From Prorocentrum cordatum (Eukaryota; Sar; Dinophyceae; Prorocentrales; Prorocentraceae): DNA of 64,000 bases. The DNA is taken from assembly GCA_963575745.1 (NCBI GenBank), contig CAUYUJ010015749.1, positions 347,069-411,068 on the forward strand. Reading direction: 5' to 3'. The translations under genes and the position numbers were made by a program. A model generated the notes under the pieces. That model made no database searches, was not told the origin of the DNA, and saw nothing but the letters and a program-made list of their open reading frames with translations. Shown piece by piece: positions 30,270-42,819 of the stretch. Within the stretch, counting starts at the first letter, position 1, and each line of letters begins with the position of its first letter.

Positions 30270-30995
30270 AGTCCCGAACGGGAGCTTAATCTGTGAGTGT
30301 ATCGCAAGGGAGTCTCGAGCGGGAGCTCCTCCCTATGAGGTCTCCATATCCATGTTCGAGTCCGAGCGGGGCCATCCAAACCCTGTAATTGTCGTGAGGT
30401 TGGGGCTCCTCGGGCCAGAAGATGGAGGAAGCCTCGAGCTGGGGCCTTGTCTGTGAGTGAATGGCGGGGAAGTCTCGAGCGTCAGCCATTCCCTATGGAG
30501 TCCCGACCTCCGTGTTGGAATCTGAGCGGGGTCATCCAAACCCTGTAACCGTCGTCACCTATGGGCTCCTCAGGCCTGAATCTGGAGGAAGTCTCGAGCG
30601 GGAGCCTCGTCTGTGAGCGAATGGCGAGGATGTCTTGAGCGGGACTCCCCTCACTATGGGCTCCCGACCTCCATGTTGGAATCCGAGCGGGGTCGTCTAA
30701 ACCTCAGCGTCTCTGTCCCGCGCGGGAGGAATGGGCGATGACGGTCCTGCGGCAGGGAGGGTTGCCTCTCGACTCCCCGTTTTTGTTTTCGATGCTCGGG
30801 GCATCCATGCAGGCGGGATTCAGGGCGAGAACGGTCCTCTGGCAGGCTTGCCGGCCAGCTTCCTGTTGTGGTCTGTGGTTCGGTGTGGGCGCTGTCTCCC
30901 AGCGAAGACCTCAACCTTGTAACTGTCGTCAGTGTGGGGCTCCCCAGGCCTCAATCTCCAGAAAGTTTCGAGCGGGAGACCCGTCGTGTCAGATA
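30270..30995. repeat. 161-bp tandem repeat, three copies plus a fragment
   Basis: TCTCGAGCGGGAGC, CGACCTCCGTGTTGGAATC, GAGCGGGGTCATCCAAACCC, TGTAACCGTCGTC units; the GAGCGGGG step is near 30364, 30525 and 30686. A fragment recurs at 30905-30985. 30995-31290 has no feature beyond a GAAGAA run. Confidence 0.8.
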
Positions 30996-31299
30996 TTGCC
31001 AGCGACGGGCCCACAGAGCTCCAACAGGGTCTACGACAGCCCAGCCAGACAACGATGTTTTGTCAAGCCGTTCGCCGCAGGAAGGACACCCTCCCCCCGG
31101 CCTTTTACAGGACCCCTGTATTGCAACGCTCCCAGTATGAACGAAGACGTCCAGAGCTCTGAACGTGAAGGCTCCCAGAACGAAGGGTGTTGCGAGCATT
31201 CACGGGCCACTCCCTCGAGCCATCAAAAAAGAAGAAGAAGGAGAAGAAGAGGAGGAACAGGAATTCAGGAGGATGACCGTGGCGGGGCGCAGGGGTAAA

Positions 31300-34200
31300 C
31301 CCTTCAGGTCGGGGCGCGAGTGGTAACCCATTCGCGCACGAGTCGGGCGCAGGGAGGAACGCTTGCGTCCAGGGCGCGGGTAGTAACCCATCTGCGCACG
31401 AATCGGTTGCACGGGGGAACCCTTCAATCCGGGGCGCGGGCGGTGACCCATCTGCGCACGAATCGGTCGCAGGGGAAGCCCTTGCGTCCGGGACGCCAGT
31501 CGAACACGATCGGCGGCCGAATCGGGCGCACGGGGGGGGAACTCTTGCGTCCGGGGCGCGGGTGGTAACCCATCCGCGCGCGAACCGGGCGCAGGGGGGA
31601 ACCCTTGCGTCCGGGGCGCGGGTGGTAACCCATCCTCGCACGAATCGGGCGCAGGGGGGGGGGCCCTTGCGTCCGGGGCGCGGGTGGTAACCCATCCTCG
31701 CACGAATCGGGCGCAGGGGGGGGGGCCCTTGCGTCCGGGGCGCGGGTGTGCGCGCGGATCGGGCGCAGGGGGACACGCTCGCGTCTGCGGCGCGGGCGGT
31801 ACCCATCCGCGCGCGAATTGGGCGCAGGAGGAACCCCTGGCCTTCGTCCAGGGCGCGGGCGGTAACCCATCTGCGCGCGAATCGGACGCGGAGGGAAAAT
31901 TGCGCCTCTGGGGCGCCGGCTGTAACCGATCGGCGGCCGAATCGGGCGCAGGGGGGTTCTTGCGTCCGAGGCGCTGGTTGTGCGGATCGGCGGCCAGACT
32001 GGGCGCATGGGGAAACCCTTGCGTCCAGGGCGCCGGTTGCAACCGATCGGCGGCCAAATCGGGCGCAGGGGGGAAACCGTCGCGTCCAGGGCGCACGTGG
32101 TAACACATCCGCGCACGAATCGGGCGCAACCCTTGTGTCCGGGGAGTCGGGCGCAGGGGGGAATCCTTTGCGTCCGGGGCGCCAGTTGCGACCGCTCGGC
32201 GGCCGAACTGGGCGCATGGGAAAACCTCCCCGCGCGAATCGGGCACTGCGTGAACCCTTGCGTCTGGGACGCTAGTAGCACATGATCGGCGGCCGAATCG
32301 GGCGCAAGGGGGGAAATCCTTGCGTCTGGGGCACGGGTGGTAATCCCTCCGCGCATGAATCGGGTGCAAGGAGAAACCTTTGCGACCAGGGCTTGCGTCC
32401 GGGACGCCGTTTGCAATCGATCGGCGGCCGAATCGGGCGCAAGGGGGAACAAAAAGGCGTCTGGGGCGCGGGCGGTGACCCATCCGCGCACGAATCGGGC
32501 GCAGGAGGAAACCATTGCGTTCGGGGCGCCGGTTGTACCCGATCGGCGGCCGAGTCGGGCGCAGGGGGGGAGCCCTTGCGTCTAGGGCGCAGCAGGCGGC
32601 AGCCCATCCACGCGCGAATCGGGCGAATCAGGCGCAAGGGGGAACCCTTGCGTCCGAGACGCGGGTGGTAACCCATCTGCGCGCGCATCGGGTGCGCGGG
32701 GGGACCTTTGCGAGGCGCTGGATGTGACCGATCGGCGGCCGAATCGGGCGCAGAGGGGGGTGGTACCCCATCTGCGTGCGAATCGGGCGCAGGAGGAAAC
32801 CCTCGCGTCCAGGGCGCCAGTTGCTGGGGCGCGGGTGGCAATTATCCTCGCAGAAATCAGGCGCAGACGCGGATCTTCACGCGAGTCCGGCGCAGGGGGA
32901 AGTTTGCGCCCGGGGCGCCGGCCGTGATCGATCGGCGGACGAATCTGGCGCAGGGAGGGGAATGCCTGGCGTGTAGGGCGCGGGCTGCAACCGATCGGCT
33001 GCCGAATCGCGCTCGCAGGGGGGCTCTTGCGTCCAGAGCGCGGGCGGCAACCCGTCCGCGCACGAATAGGGCGCAGGAAGAACCACTGCTTGCAACCAGG
33101 GCGCGGGCGGTAACCCATCCACGCGCGAATCGGGCGCAGGGGGCGGGCCCTTGCGCCCGGGGCGCGGGTTGTACCCGATCGGCGGCCGTATCGGTTGGGG
33201 GGGCACCTTTGCGTCTGGGGCGCGTGCGGTAACCCATCCGCGCGCGAGTCGGGCGCAGCGGGGGGGGGGCCCTTGCGTCTGGGGCGCAGGTCTGCGCGCG
33301 AATCGGGCGCAGGGGGGGCCCATTGCCTCCGGGGCGCGATCGGCGGACGAATCCGGCGCGGGAGGGAAATCCCATGCGCCCGGGGCGCGGGCGGTAATGG
33401 CGACCGAATCGGGCGCAGGGGTGGGGGCTCAGGCGCCCAGGGCGCGAGTGGTAATTTACCACGCACGAATCGGGCGCGGGGGGAAGCCTTGCGTCCGGGG
33501 CGCGGGTGGTGACATCGGGCGCGAGAATCGAGCGCACGGGGGAACCAGTTCCCTTGTGTCTGGGGCGCGAGTGGCGACCCATCTGCGCGCAGGGAGGGAG
33601 GGGCCCTTGCGTCCAGGGCGCCGGTTGCGACCGATCGGCGGCGAGGGCGGCGGCCCATCCGCGCGCGAATCGGGCGCGGGGGGGGGCCATGCGCCCGGGG
33701 CGCTGGTTTCAACCCATCCGCGCGCGAACGGGCGCAGGGTGGGGCCCTTGCATCAGGGGCGCGGGCGGCAATCCATCCGCGCGCGAATCGGGCGCTGCGT
33801 CCGAGGCGCCAGTTGCGACCGATCGGCGGTCGAATTGGGCGCAGGTGGTAAATCCCCTGCGTCCGGAGCGCGGGCGTTGAGGGTAACCCATCCCCGTGCG
33901 AATCGGGTGCAGGGGGGAGCCCTTGCTTGCGTCTAGGACGCCGGTTGCAACCGATCGGAAACCGAATCGGGCGCGGGGGGGGGGGCCTTGCGTCTGGGGC
34001 GCGTGCGGTAACCCATCCGCGCACGAATCGGGCGCGGGGGGGTTGCCCTGCGCCGGGCGCGCCGGCTGCAACCGATCAGCGGGGCGCAGGGGGAAAAGCC
34101 CTTTCGGGGAAACGTGAGATTCGAGCAAGCCCGAACTCGGGTAAGCAAACGTTTTTTTTATTGGGCGAGTGCGTCTTGGATTTTGACGGTCCGGTTTTCG

Positions 34201-34590
34201 TGGGACGTCCAACCCGAGTCCCCCGCGCCTTGGTCTTGCGTCTCCTTAACCCGTGCGTCCAGGGCGCGGGCGGTTGCCCATCCGCTGGCGAATCTGGCGC
34301 AGGGGGGGCCCTTGCGTCCGAGGCGCGGATGGAAAATTCCTTGCGCCCGGGGCTCGGGCTGCAACCGATCGGCGGCCGAATCGGGCGAAGGGGGGGTCCT
34401 TGCGTCCGGGGCGCGGGCGGTGAACCATCCGCGCGCGAGTCGGGCGCGCGAGGGGGCCCGTGCGTCCGGGGCGCCGGTCGCAGCCGATCAGCGGCCGAAT
34501 CGGGCGCGGGGGAGAAACCCCTGCGTTCGGGGCCCGGGTGGTCACCCATGCGCGCGCGAATCGGGCCCTTGCCTTGGTAGGTAACCACGC
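31300..34590. repeat. Two-type ~61-bp satellite, left block
   Basis: About 54 units. All share CGAATCGGGCGCAGGGGG and CCTTGCGTCCGGGGCGC. Type A continues GGGTGGTAACCCATCCGCGC, type B continues CGGTTGCAACCGATCGGCGG followed by CCGAATCGG. A and B are interspersed irregularly. Long open frames are products of the GC-rich repeat. Confidence 0.95.
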
Positions 34591-34644
34591 GTTCTCAACT
34601 TGTGAATGTTAGTTTGCGGAGCTGGCGGTAGAAGGAAGACCTTC

Positions 34645-35590
34645 CGTGCGCGCATGGGGCCAGCCGTCGCTCGTATATGAGATGGTGGATATTTTCAACA
34701 TTGCGCAGCGCGCGTTTCGTTTGGTCGCGGCGGGCTCGGTTTCACAGTCGCGCAACTCTTCTCATCTGGAACTGACGGCTTGTTCAGTTTTTTCGTTGAA
34801 ATGGAGCCATCGACTTGCGCGTCTTTTTTTCGTTTCGTCGGGCTGGTCTCGGCTTTCGAACTTGCGCAAGCTCATGGGGAACTGACGACGTGTGCAGCCT
34901 TTTTGTTTGGGGACTGGCGAATTTGCGCAACTTTTTCCGTTTTGTCGGTTCGGGCTCGGTTTTCGAATGTGTACAACCGCTTCGATTGAGAATTGACGCT
35001 TTGTGTGCTTTGTTGGGGGGGAACCGACGGGTTGCGCAGCCTCTCCTCGTTTCGTCGGGCTGGGATCGAGTTTCGCACTTGCACGGCCCGCGCGGCGTTT
35101 TTGGTTCTGAACTGACGACTCGCGCAGCTTTCTTGATTGGGCGCCAGCGAGTTGCGAAGCATATTGTTCTCGTGGGCCCGACGAGCTTGATTTAGAATTT
35201 ACGATTTGTTCAGCTCGTCGATCTGGCACCAGCGATCTTCGCGATCCTTGATTTTTTTGTTGGGGCCCGGTTTTTGATATTATGCAGTTTTTTTGATATT
35301 GACGACTGGCGTAGTTCTTTGATCGGGAACAGACGAGTTGTGCAACCTTTGCGTTTCGCCATGTTGCACTCGGTTTTCGAAGTTGCGCACAGTTGACGAC
35401 TGTGGTTGATCGGCAAACGAACAAGTTATAGGACCTTTTTTTCGTTTCGTCGGGTCGGCCTCGGTTATTGTTTCGAAGTTGCGCAACCATTTTGGATGAG
35501 AGTTGACGACGCTGTGCAGCTGGTTCCAATTGAGAACCGACGAGTTGCGCAGCGTTTGTCGCTTCGTTGGGTTGGGCTCGTTGTGCAACT
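34645..35590 (-). repeat. ~110-bp satellite, left arm (minus orientation)
   Basis: About nine units reading GTTGCGCAGC..TTCGTCGGGCT, CGG.TTTCGAA.TTGCGCA, GAACTGACGACTTGTGCAGC on the plus strand, the reverse complement of the units after 35595. Confidence 0.9.
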
Positions 35591-35594
35591 CGTC

Positions 35595-37330
35595 GGTTCT
35601 CAGTCAAGAAACTGCGCGCGTCGTCAATCCTAAGTTGAACAGGTTGCACAAGTTCGAAAACTGAGCCCAACCCGACCAAACGCAACAGGTAGCGCAACTC
35701 GTCGGTTCCCAATGCAAAAATGCACGCGTCGTCAGTCCCAACGCCGAGCCCGACCCGACAAAGCGAGAAAGGTTGCACAACTCGTCAAACCAATGCTGGA
35801 CAAGTCGGCAATTCTTATTCAAATAGTTTCACAAGTTCGAAAACCGAGCCTGGTCCGAAAGAACGAAGCAGGTTGCGCATCTGGTTGTTCCCTACTCAAA
35901 GAAGCTTCGCAAGGCGTCTGTTCTCCATCTGCAAAGTGGCGCAGGGTCGGAAATCGAGTCCGGCCTGACAAAACGAATAAGTCGCACATTTGGTCGTTTC
36001 CAGATCAAAAGAGCTGCAAGAGTCGTCAATTCTCAGCCAGATAGGTTACGCAATTTCGAAAACCGAGCCCGGCCCGACAGCACGATAACGGTTGCATGAA
36101 TCGCCTGTTCTCGAGGCGACGCAGGCTGTGCAAGTCGTGATTTTTTTCAAAGAGGTTGCACAATTTCCAGATACGAGCCTGGCCCGACAAGACGAGAAAG
36201 GTTGCGCAATTCGTCGAGTCCCAAACAGGAAAATTGCACGAGCCGTCAACTCTGATTCAAAAAGGTTGCACAAGTTCGACAACCGACCTGACGATGAAAA
36301 AGGCTGCGCAACTCGTCGCATCTCAATTTAAAGAGGCGGCGCAAGTCGTCAATTCTCGATCCAACAGGTTGCTCAAATTCGAACACCTAGCCTAATCCGA
36401 CGCGAAGAAACATGCTGCACAACGCGTCGGTTCCCAATCACAGAAGATGCACCAAGTCGCACATTCTCATATATGTGTATGTATGAGAATGTCGCACAAG
36501 TCCGACCACCGAACCCGACCTGGCATGACTAGAAAAGGTCGCGCTCGTCGGTTCCCAATCAAAAGAAGCAGCGCATGTCGTCAGTATTCAATCCGAAAGG
36601 TTGCACGAGTTCGAAACCAAGCCCGGCCCGACGGAACGAGAAGGTTGCGCAATTTCTCGCTTCCCAATCAAAGAGCTGCACCCTTCGTCACTCGTCAGTT
36701 CTCAATCACAAAAGTGGCAAACATTGAAAATCAAACCCGAACCGACAACGGGGGACACGTTCGCAGTTCGTCGATTTCCTCTCAAAAAAGTTGCACGAGT
36801 CATCAGGTCTCAATGAGAAAGGTTGCACCAGTTTCAGAACCGAATCCGTCCCGACAAAATGAAAAAAACGGTGCACCATTCGTCGGTTACCAATCAACTA
36901 GCTGCGCATGTCGCCCAATATTTATCAACAAGGTTGCTCGAGTTCGGGGGCCGAGCCCGATCAGACAAAACGACCAACAAGTTGCACAACTCGTCGGCTC
37001 CCATAGTAGAAAGCTGCAAAAATCGTCAGTTCTCAATTAGAAACGTTGCACAAGTTCGAGAACCGAGTCCGCCCCGACAGAACGACAAAGGTCGCGCAAC
37101 TCGTCGCTTCCCAATCAATAAAAAATACATCAGTCGTGACATATAAATCAAACAGGTTGCAGAAGTTCGAAAACCGAACCCAACCCGACAAACACACAAA
37201 AATAGGTTGCACACCTCGTAGTTTCCCAATCAAGAGGATGGCAAGTCGTCAGTTCTCAGCCGACAAGGTTATATTCGCTCGCAAACAAAACGCCTGGTCG
37301 CACACGCCCGCGAACTTGCTCATGGGACAG
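35595..37330 (+). repeat. ~110-bp satellite, right arm (plus orientation)
   Basis: About 14 units reading AGGTTGCGCAACTCGTCGG, TTCCCAATCAAAGAAGCTGC, CAAGTTCGAAAACCGAGCCC, GGCCCGACAAAACGAGAAAG. CCGAGCCC-type steps fall near 35743, 35843, 35952, 36063, 36173, 36281, 36384, 36501, 36616, 36732, 36839, 36950, 37062 and 37172. Confidence 0.9.
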
Positions 37331-37394
37331 CGTTAATTTACCGGTCTGTTGTTTAAGGATTTAAATTTACCTCGATGGGGGTGTTAACATCTCA

Positions 37395-38330
37395 GCTTAG
37401 TTCAGGACGCTGGTTGTAACTGATCGGCGGCCGAATCGGGCGCACGGGGGAAATTCTTTGCGTCCGGGGCGCAGGTTACAACCGATCGGCGGCCTGATCG
37501 GGCGCGGGGGGAGTTTTGCGTCGGTGAAGCGGGCGGTGACCAATCCTCGCGCGAATCCAGCGCAGGGGGGAACCCTTGCGTCCAGGAAGCCAGTTGCAAC
37601 CGATCGGCGACCGAATCGGGCGCAGCGGGGGGGGGGCCCTTGCATCCAGGGCGCGTGTGGTAACCCATCCGCGCACGAATTAGGCGCAGGGGGAAACCCT
37701 TGCGTCTGGGGCGCGGGTGGTAACCCATGCTCGCACGAATCGGGCGCAGGGGGGAACCCTTGCGTCCAGGGCGCGGGTGGTAACCCATCCTCGCACGAGT
37801 CCGACGCAAGGGTGAATCCTTGCGTTGAGGAAGCCGGTTGCAACTAATCGGCAGCCGAATCGCGCGCACGGGGGGGAGAAACTTTTGCGTCCAGGGCGCG
37901 AGTGGTAACCCATCTGCGCACGAATCAATCAGGCGCAGGGGGAGACCCTTGCGTCCGGGGCGCGGGTGGTAACCCATCCTCGCGCGAATCCAGCGCAGGG
38001 GGGAACCCTTGCGTCGAGGAAGCCAGTTGCAACCGATCGGCGGCCGAAACGCGCGCACAGGGGGGAGAAACTCTTGCGTCCAGGGCGCGAGTGGTAACCC
38101 ATCCGCGCACGAATCAATCAGGCGCAGGGGAACCCCTTGCGTCCGGGGCGCGAGGGGTAACCCATCCTCGCACGAATCGGGCGCAGGGGGGGACCCTTGC
38201 GTCCAGGGCGCGGGTGGTAACCAATTTTTCGGACGAGTCAGGCGCATGGAGAAACCGTTGCGTTTTGGGCGCCGGTTGTAACCGATCGGTTGCCGAATCG
38301 GGCACAGGGGGAGAAGCCCATTCTCGGCCG
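37395..38330. repeat. Two-type ~61-bp satellite, right block
   Basis: About 15 units of the same A and B types as 31300-34590, same orientation, resuming after the inverted array. Confidence 0.95.
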
Positions 38331-38689
38331 AATGCGCAGGGGAGGGGGAGGACGTAAATTGGGGCGGAGAGGCAGGAGGACGAGGAGGAGGCAGAGCAGG
38401 GGGCGGGAAGAGGGCCTCCGCCAGGGCGAAACGAAAGAGGGCGACGAGGAGACAGGTAGGGAGCCTCTGCATTCACAAGGAATACGATGAGGTTTACTTC
38501 CAGATTAGTCTGGGAGATTATCATGCGGGGTCCTCTACCGTCGGAGTAATTGTTGATATGATTATTTGGGCGGGCCCGAACACAATCTACTTGATCTGCC
38601 CTTCCTGGGCCGAAGGGTACTGGGGGGAAACGTAAGTCTCGAGTTCTCTGGCGCGCAGGTTTGCCATCGGTTTCGGGCGATGTGCAAGG

Positions 38690-38815
38690 AGGGGCGATAA
38701 GTGGGGGGGCGGAAAGGTGCACCTACACTGGCCCTTTGAAGGCCCCCGGGGGCCCAAAAGGGGCACGAACAGTGCACGTTCCTACCCCCCCTTTCCCCAT
38801 GTATCGCACCCCCAT
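38690..38815. repeat. Foldback element GCGATAAGTGGGGGGGCGG
   Basis: GCGATAAGTGGGGGGG, GTGCACC, CTGGCCCTTT are mirrored by AAAAGGGGC, AGTGCACG, CCCCCCCTTTCCCCATGTAT + CGC, around GGCCCCCGGGGGCC. 38330-38690 has no gene. Confidence 0.65.
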
Positions 38816-38879
38816 CAAGCAACGTCTGGTTTTGGGTATCGGGGAAACGTACGGGTCCCAGTAGATGGGGTCGGAGGAT

Positions 38880-39035
38880 CGTGCACCATCGCCGATGCAT
38901 CGGCGACACTGCTCGCTGCGGATCTTCATTTTCTCCACGACGAAGTCTCCAACGCATCGCCGGTATCGACGACGCATCGCCGACGCATCGCCGATGCATT
39001 GGCGATGCATCTGCGATGCAGCGCGGCCGTCCAGC
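38880..39035. repeat. ATCGCCGATGCATCGGCGA palindrome cluster
   Basis: TCGCCGATGCATCGGCGA is a perfect 18-bp palindrome at about 38890; GACGCATCGCCGATGCATTG and GGCGATGCATCTGCGATGCA follow. Related clusters at 58060-58095 and 59320-59455 share the adjoining GGGGTCG.AGGATCG. Confidence 0.8.
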
Positions 39036-39229
39036 CGTCCAGCCCAATCTACTTGCGCTCCATATCTAGTTTCCGCGGGACGCTTGCAGCGGGAGCCCGC
39101 GTCAAGTTCCAGAGTGGGTCTCGTCGTTTTCTTGGCTGCATTGGCAGGCCAACCCGAGCCCTCCGATGCTGAGTGTTACGTCTCCCCGAAGGTAGGGCGC
39201 AGGTCAGCCTGGCGGCGTGGCCTGGTTCC

Positions 39230-39390
39230 GAGAAGAAGAACAAGGGCGTGAGCATCAACTTTCGGAGCTCCGCGCTGCCCCCCCCGCCATGGCGGTGCCT
39301 CCCGCGCCGCCCCTGGCGCGCTCCGTGCGCCAGAGAGGGTCCAGCGCAGATCCAGGAGATCTGTGCCGTGGACGTGTGTACTTTTGTCGG
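39230..39390. mobile_element. GGCATAAACATAA-type hairpin element
   Basis: GAGCATCAACTTTCGGAGCT, CCGCGCTG; centre CTGGCGCGCTCCGTGCGCCAG; right arm CAGCGCAGATCCAGGAGATC. The right end is diverged. Confidence 0.55.
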
Positions 39391-39841
39391 TCTGGGCTAT
39401 CGGGGAGCATCCTGGATCATTTTGCGATAAAGAACGCACGACAACGAAACATATACGGGGAATGGACGTCTGAGCGATGGCAAGGTGCGGACCTGCGACA
39501 GTTGACGCTCATGCCGCTTTTTGCTCCTATGCTGACGGCCACCTCTGAGGCCCTGGGGTGGCCCTGGCGTCCGGGGCGGTGCTCCGCTGGTGCCGTTTCT
39601 GGGCGCGGCACAGTGAGATTGCAATATTCCCATACATGTTCGCGTCGACAGCGGGGACGCGCATCCAGAAACCAGCTGCTTCTCGCCAGGGTACCCTAGG
39701 TATTTTCGCTGCGCGGTGACTTCCCACGGCCGTGGGAGAAGCTGCTGCGTCCAGGGTGCTCCGTGGTATCCCCCCCGGTGAGCGACGCAGAAAAGCGGGC
39801 TCGTTTTTACCGACGTTGGCGCGTAGGCTGCCCGCGCAACG

Positions 39842-39995
39842 TCCTCCTCCTCCTCCTCCTCCTCCTCCTCCTCCTCCTCCTCCTCCTCCTCCTCCCCCTC
39901 CTCCTCCTCTTCCTCGTTCCCCCCCCCTCCTCCTCCTCCTCCTCCTCCTCCTCCTCCTCCTCCTCCTCCTCCTCCTCCTCCTCCTCCTCCTCACC
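39842..39995. repeat. (CTC)n microsatellite
   Basis: Two long CTC tracts separated by CTCTTCCTCGTTCCCCCCC. 40000-40865 holds no gene; 40465-40545 is a member of the GGCTCGGGA dispersed repeat. Confidence 0.95.
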
Positions 39996-40869
39996 CCGTG
40001 CCCCGGATAAAAAGCACCCCCTCCTTTCCCCTTGAGAGTTGACTATCCCGGGCCAAGACAGAGTTGGTCGGGGGAGAGGGGCGGCGAGGCCGAGCTACAT
40101 GATCGTCGCGGGAAGTACGGATCGGAGTTGCTATCTTGTTCTGGAGTAGCAACCGAATTCGGGATTCTCACTCTCCCACTCCGTACATACGAGTTGCCGG
40201 GACGAAGAAATTAGTCCCCCCCCCTGGGTATGATTATCAGGGGCAGAGGGTTAAGGTCGCGCGGAAGCGCCCTCGTTTCCAATATAGTGTGCCGCGCGGG
40301 CGACCCACTTAATCATTTTGTGTAAGACCCTTTTTTGGACCGTCGCTCAGGTGCAGCTTAAGCGCCGACGTTCAGGGTTGGGTTTCTTGGGAGTGTGTCT
40401 TGCGGACGCGCTCGCATGGTGAACAACAGAAACATAATGTCGGGAGGTATTGTCGGATCTGCGGAACCTATGGCCGTCAAGAGCGGCTCGGGACGAAATG
40501 CTGGCCTTGGGAAAGGGTCGGTCCTTGTGGGGGCCCAGTACCTGGAAACACCAGGACGTCGCGTGTCTGGGTTGAAAGCGCTGCGGCCAGTCGCGCGGCC
40601 CGCTGGCCACCCTACAATGGGGGCCACGGGGGCAGCCGAAGCCAGGCCAATTTAGCGCCCTCGCCGCCTCGACGCCTCAGCCACCTCGGTGGCCGGGACG
40701 CCGCGTTCTTTAGCGCCGCGTGCCGTCAAACGGCGCGCAGCAGCGGCTTGTTTCATGGTATGTGTGTTTCTACTTGAGGTCGCCCTCCTCCTCCTTCTTC
40801 TCCTCCATCTCTTCCTCCTCCTCCTCGTCTCTCCTCGTTCCCCACTCCAAAAGACACTCCTGCTTCATC

Positions 40870-41137
40870 TTCACCCTCATCCCACCATAGTCGTAACCAT
40901 CATCACCACCATCAACATCGGCACTACCATCATCATCACCATCGGAATCACCATCATTATCATCATCAGCAGCATCATCAACATCATCAACATCATCATC
41001 AGCATACTCATCACCATCATCACCGTCATCACCGTTCGCATAAATGTGTGAGGAGCCTCTCAGCGCCTGGGTCCCGAGCCTATTCACAGTCTCTTACGTG
41101 CAAGAGCCCGCGTTTTAGCTCGTTTTGATGCCGGGCA

Positions 41138-41193
<56 letters not shown>

Positions 41194-41235
41194 CCGTCGT
41201 CGTCATCATCTTCACCCCCACCACTATCACCATCG

Positions 41236-41283
<48 letters not shown>

Positions 41284-41350
41284 GCATCTCAAATTTCATC
41301 CTTCTCTTCCTCGTCGTCGTCGTTGTTGTCGTCGTCATTATCATCATCAG
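40870..41350. repeat. (CAT)n tracts abutting the reverse transcriptase remnant
   Basis: CATCACCATCATC at 40895-41040 and pure CAT/CGT at 41137-41345. Confidence 0.95.
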
Positions 41351-41390
41351 CAGCAGCATCCCCGCTTACCCCACTTGCCTCTTCCCCCTC

Positions 41391-42453
41391 TTGTCGAGAA
41401 CACTTGAATTTCCTACCTTACGCTTCTTTCGCTTGATGCATGTGTTGGACGTTATACGTTCTATTTATACGGACCGATGCTTTGAGGTGCGGGACTGCGG
41501 TGCGACGTCTTCTTCGAGGCCACAGGCGTCAGGGATATCGCAAGGTTGCCCGCTGTCACCGCTCTTGTTTGTAATGACGATGACAGTCATCATCGAACAA
41601 GCGGCTTCACAGCTTACCGGTTCCGACCAGGACTCCTGGGAACGAGGGTCTCTTTCCGTCTTGCTGTACGCTGATGACACATTGATCTTGGGAAGAACAA
41701 CGCGGGCAGTGGAAGCATTATTACAAGCAGTCCAACAAGCTGGGAGGTCATATGGCATGGAGCTGCACCACGATAAGTTCCAACTCTTGAAGGTCCGGTG
41801 CGCAGGCAAATTTTGAAACGTGCACGGGGGCGCCATACCAGCGCAGCCAGATATGATTTACTTGGGCGCTCTTATCTCTGACACGGGAGATGCAAACAAG
41901 GAGCTCTCTCGCCGGCTGGGCGCAGCGCGGGCCGATGTCGATAAACTCTCAAATTGATGGAGACATTCAAGTTTGAGCCGGCACAGAAAAGTGGAGATAT
42001 ACAAGGTTGTGATTCTCAGCAAGTTGACATATGGCTTGCCTTCTCTGTGGTTCAGCGCAGCTGGGCGTAGGCGATTGGATGGTTTCCATTGCCGGTGCCT
42101 CCGATCTATCTGGGGGATCGCGCCCGCCTTCATTTCGAGAGTGAGCAACGCTACAGTTCTTCGCGAGACAGGGCAGGCCCCTCTGACGGACGCCGTGGCA
42201 AGGCAGCAGCTTCTCCTGCTGGGAAAGGCAGCAAGGGCACCAGAAGGGGGCCTGCTGAGAGAAGTCGCGTTCTGCCCGAAATCCTTCCAGCCAGCTTCTG
42301 AGAGGTACGTGAGGCAGACCGCGCGCTGACTGAACAACCCAGGTGCTGCACATGGCGAGTGTGGCAGCGAACGGCTTGGCTAATGTAATCCCACCTCTGA
42401 CGAATGAGGCCTCTTGGCGGCATTTCGTGCGCACGGCAGATTTGCAGTTGTAG
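41391..42453 (+). pseudogene. Non-LTR retrotransposon reverse transcriptase, 5'-truncated and broken
   Basis: One frame from about 41391 to 42326 encodes the palm and thumb of a LINE-type reverse transcriptase: IRSIYTDRCFEVRDCG, GISQGCPLSPLLF (41532-41570), the catalytic YADD (41667-41678), ELHHDKFQLLKV, YLGALISDTGDANKELSRRL and ILSKLTYGLPSLWFSAAGRR. Two in-frame TGA codons interrupt it (41814-41816, 41955-41957) and a frameshift near 42327 moves the tail (VLHMASVAANGLANVIPPLT, NEASWRHFVRTADLQL) to the +1 frame, ending TAG at 42453. Endonuclease and N-terminal RT parts are missing; a (CAT)n tract lies just upstream. Family members copy their RNA by target-primed reverse transcription. This copy is dead, but few lesions suggest a moderately recent loss. 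Confidence 0.9.
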
Positions 42454-42819
42454 TGCAGCATGATCTGTATCATGCTGATGATCGTTTTTTTTTTCATATG
42501 TTTTCCCACATTTGTGTCCTACGCACCTCCGGGTGTATGACGTCTTGCTTGCTTGCATTTCCTGACACATCGGCCCCTGAACTTCTCCTGAGGTGGGCAC
42601 CTGCCAGAATTCGGAGGCGGATCCTGCCGTGGCGACGACAGTGTCCTAAGAGGCCCAGACAGGTAGGACAACGTCTACATATCAAAAACCTCGATTCCCT
42701 CCCAGAGCGGGTGGGCTCTGGCCCCGGGAGATCTTCGGAGATCTTTCTGGGGGCCCAGAGGCCTCCAGACCCCAGCGGCCCCTGGAAGTCCACGTATGCG
42801 CAAGATCCGCCCATTTCTC

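Noticed and set aside
31105-34024. Minus-strand Pro/Arg-rich open frames of 360-480 codons
   Set aside because: Translations of the ~61-bp satellite.
31300-34590. CRISPR-like array
   Set aside because: Units are contiguous with no unique spacers, and the genome is eukaryotic nuclear.
34762-35778. 338-codon minus-strand frame in the 110-bp satellite
   Set aside because: Crosses the orientation switch, and neighbouring units have stops in the same frame.
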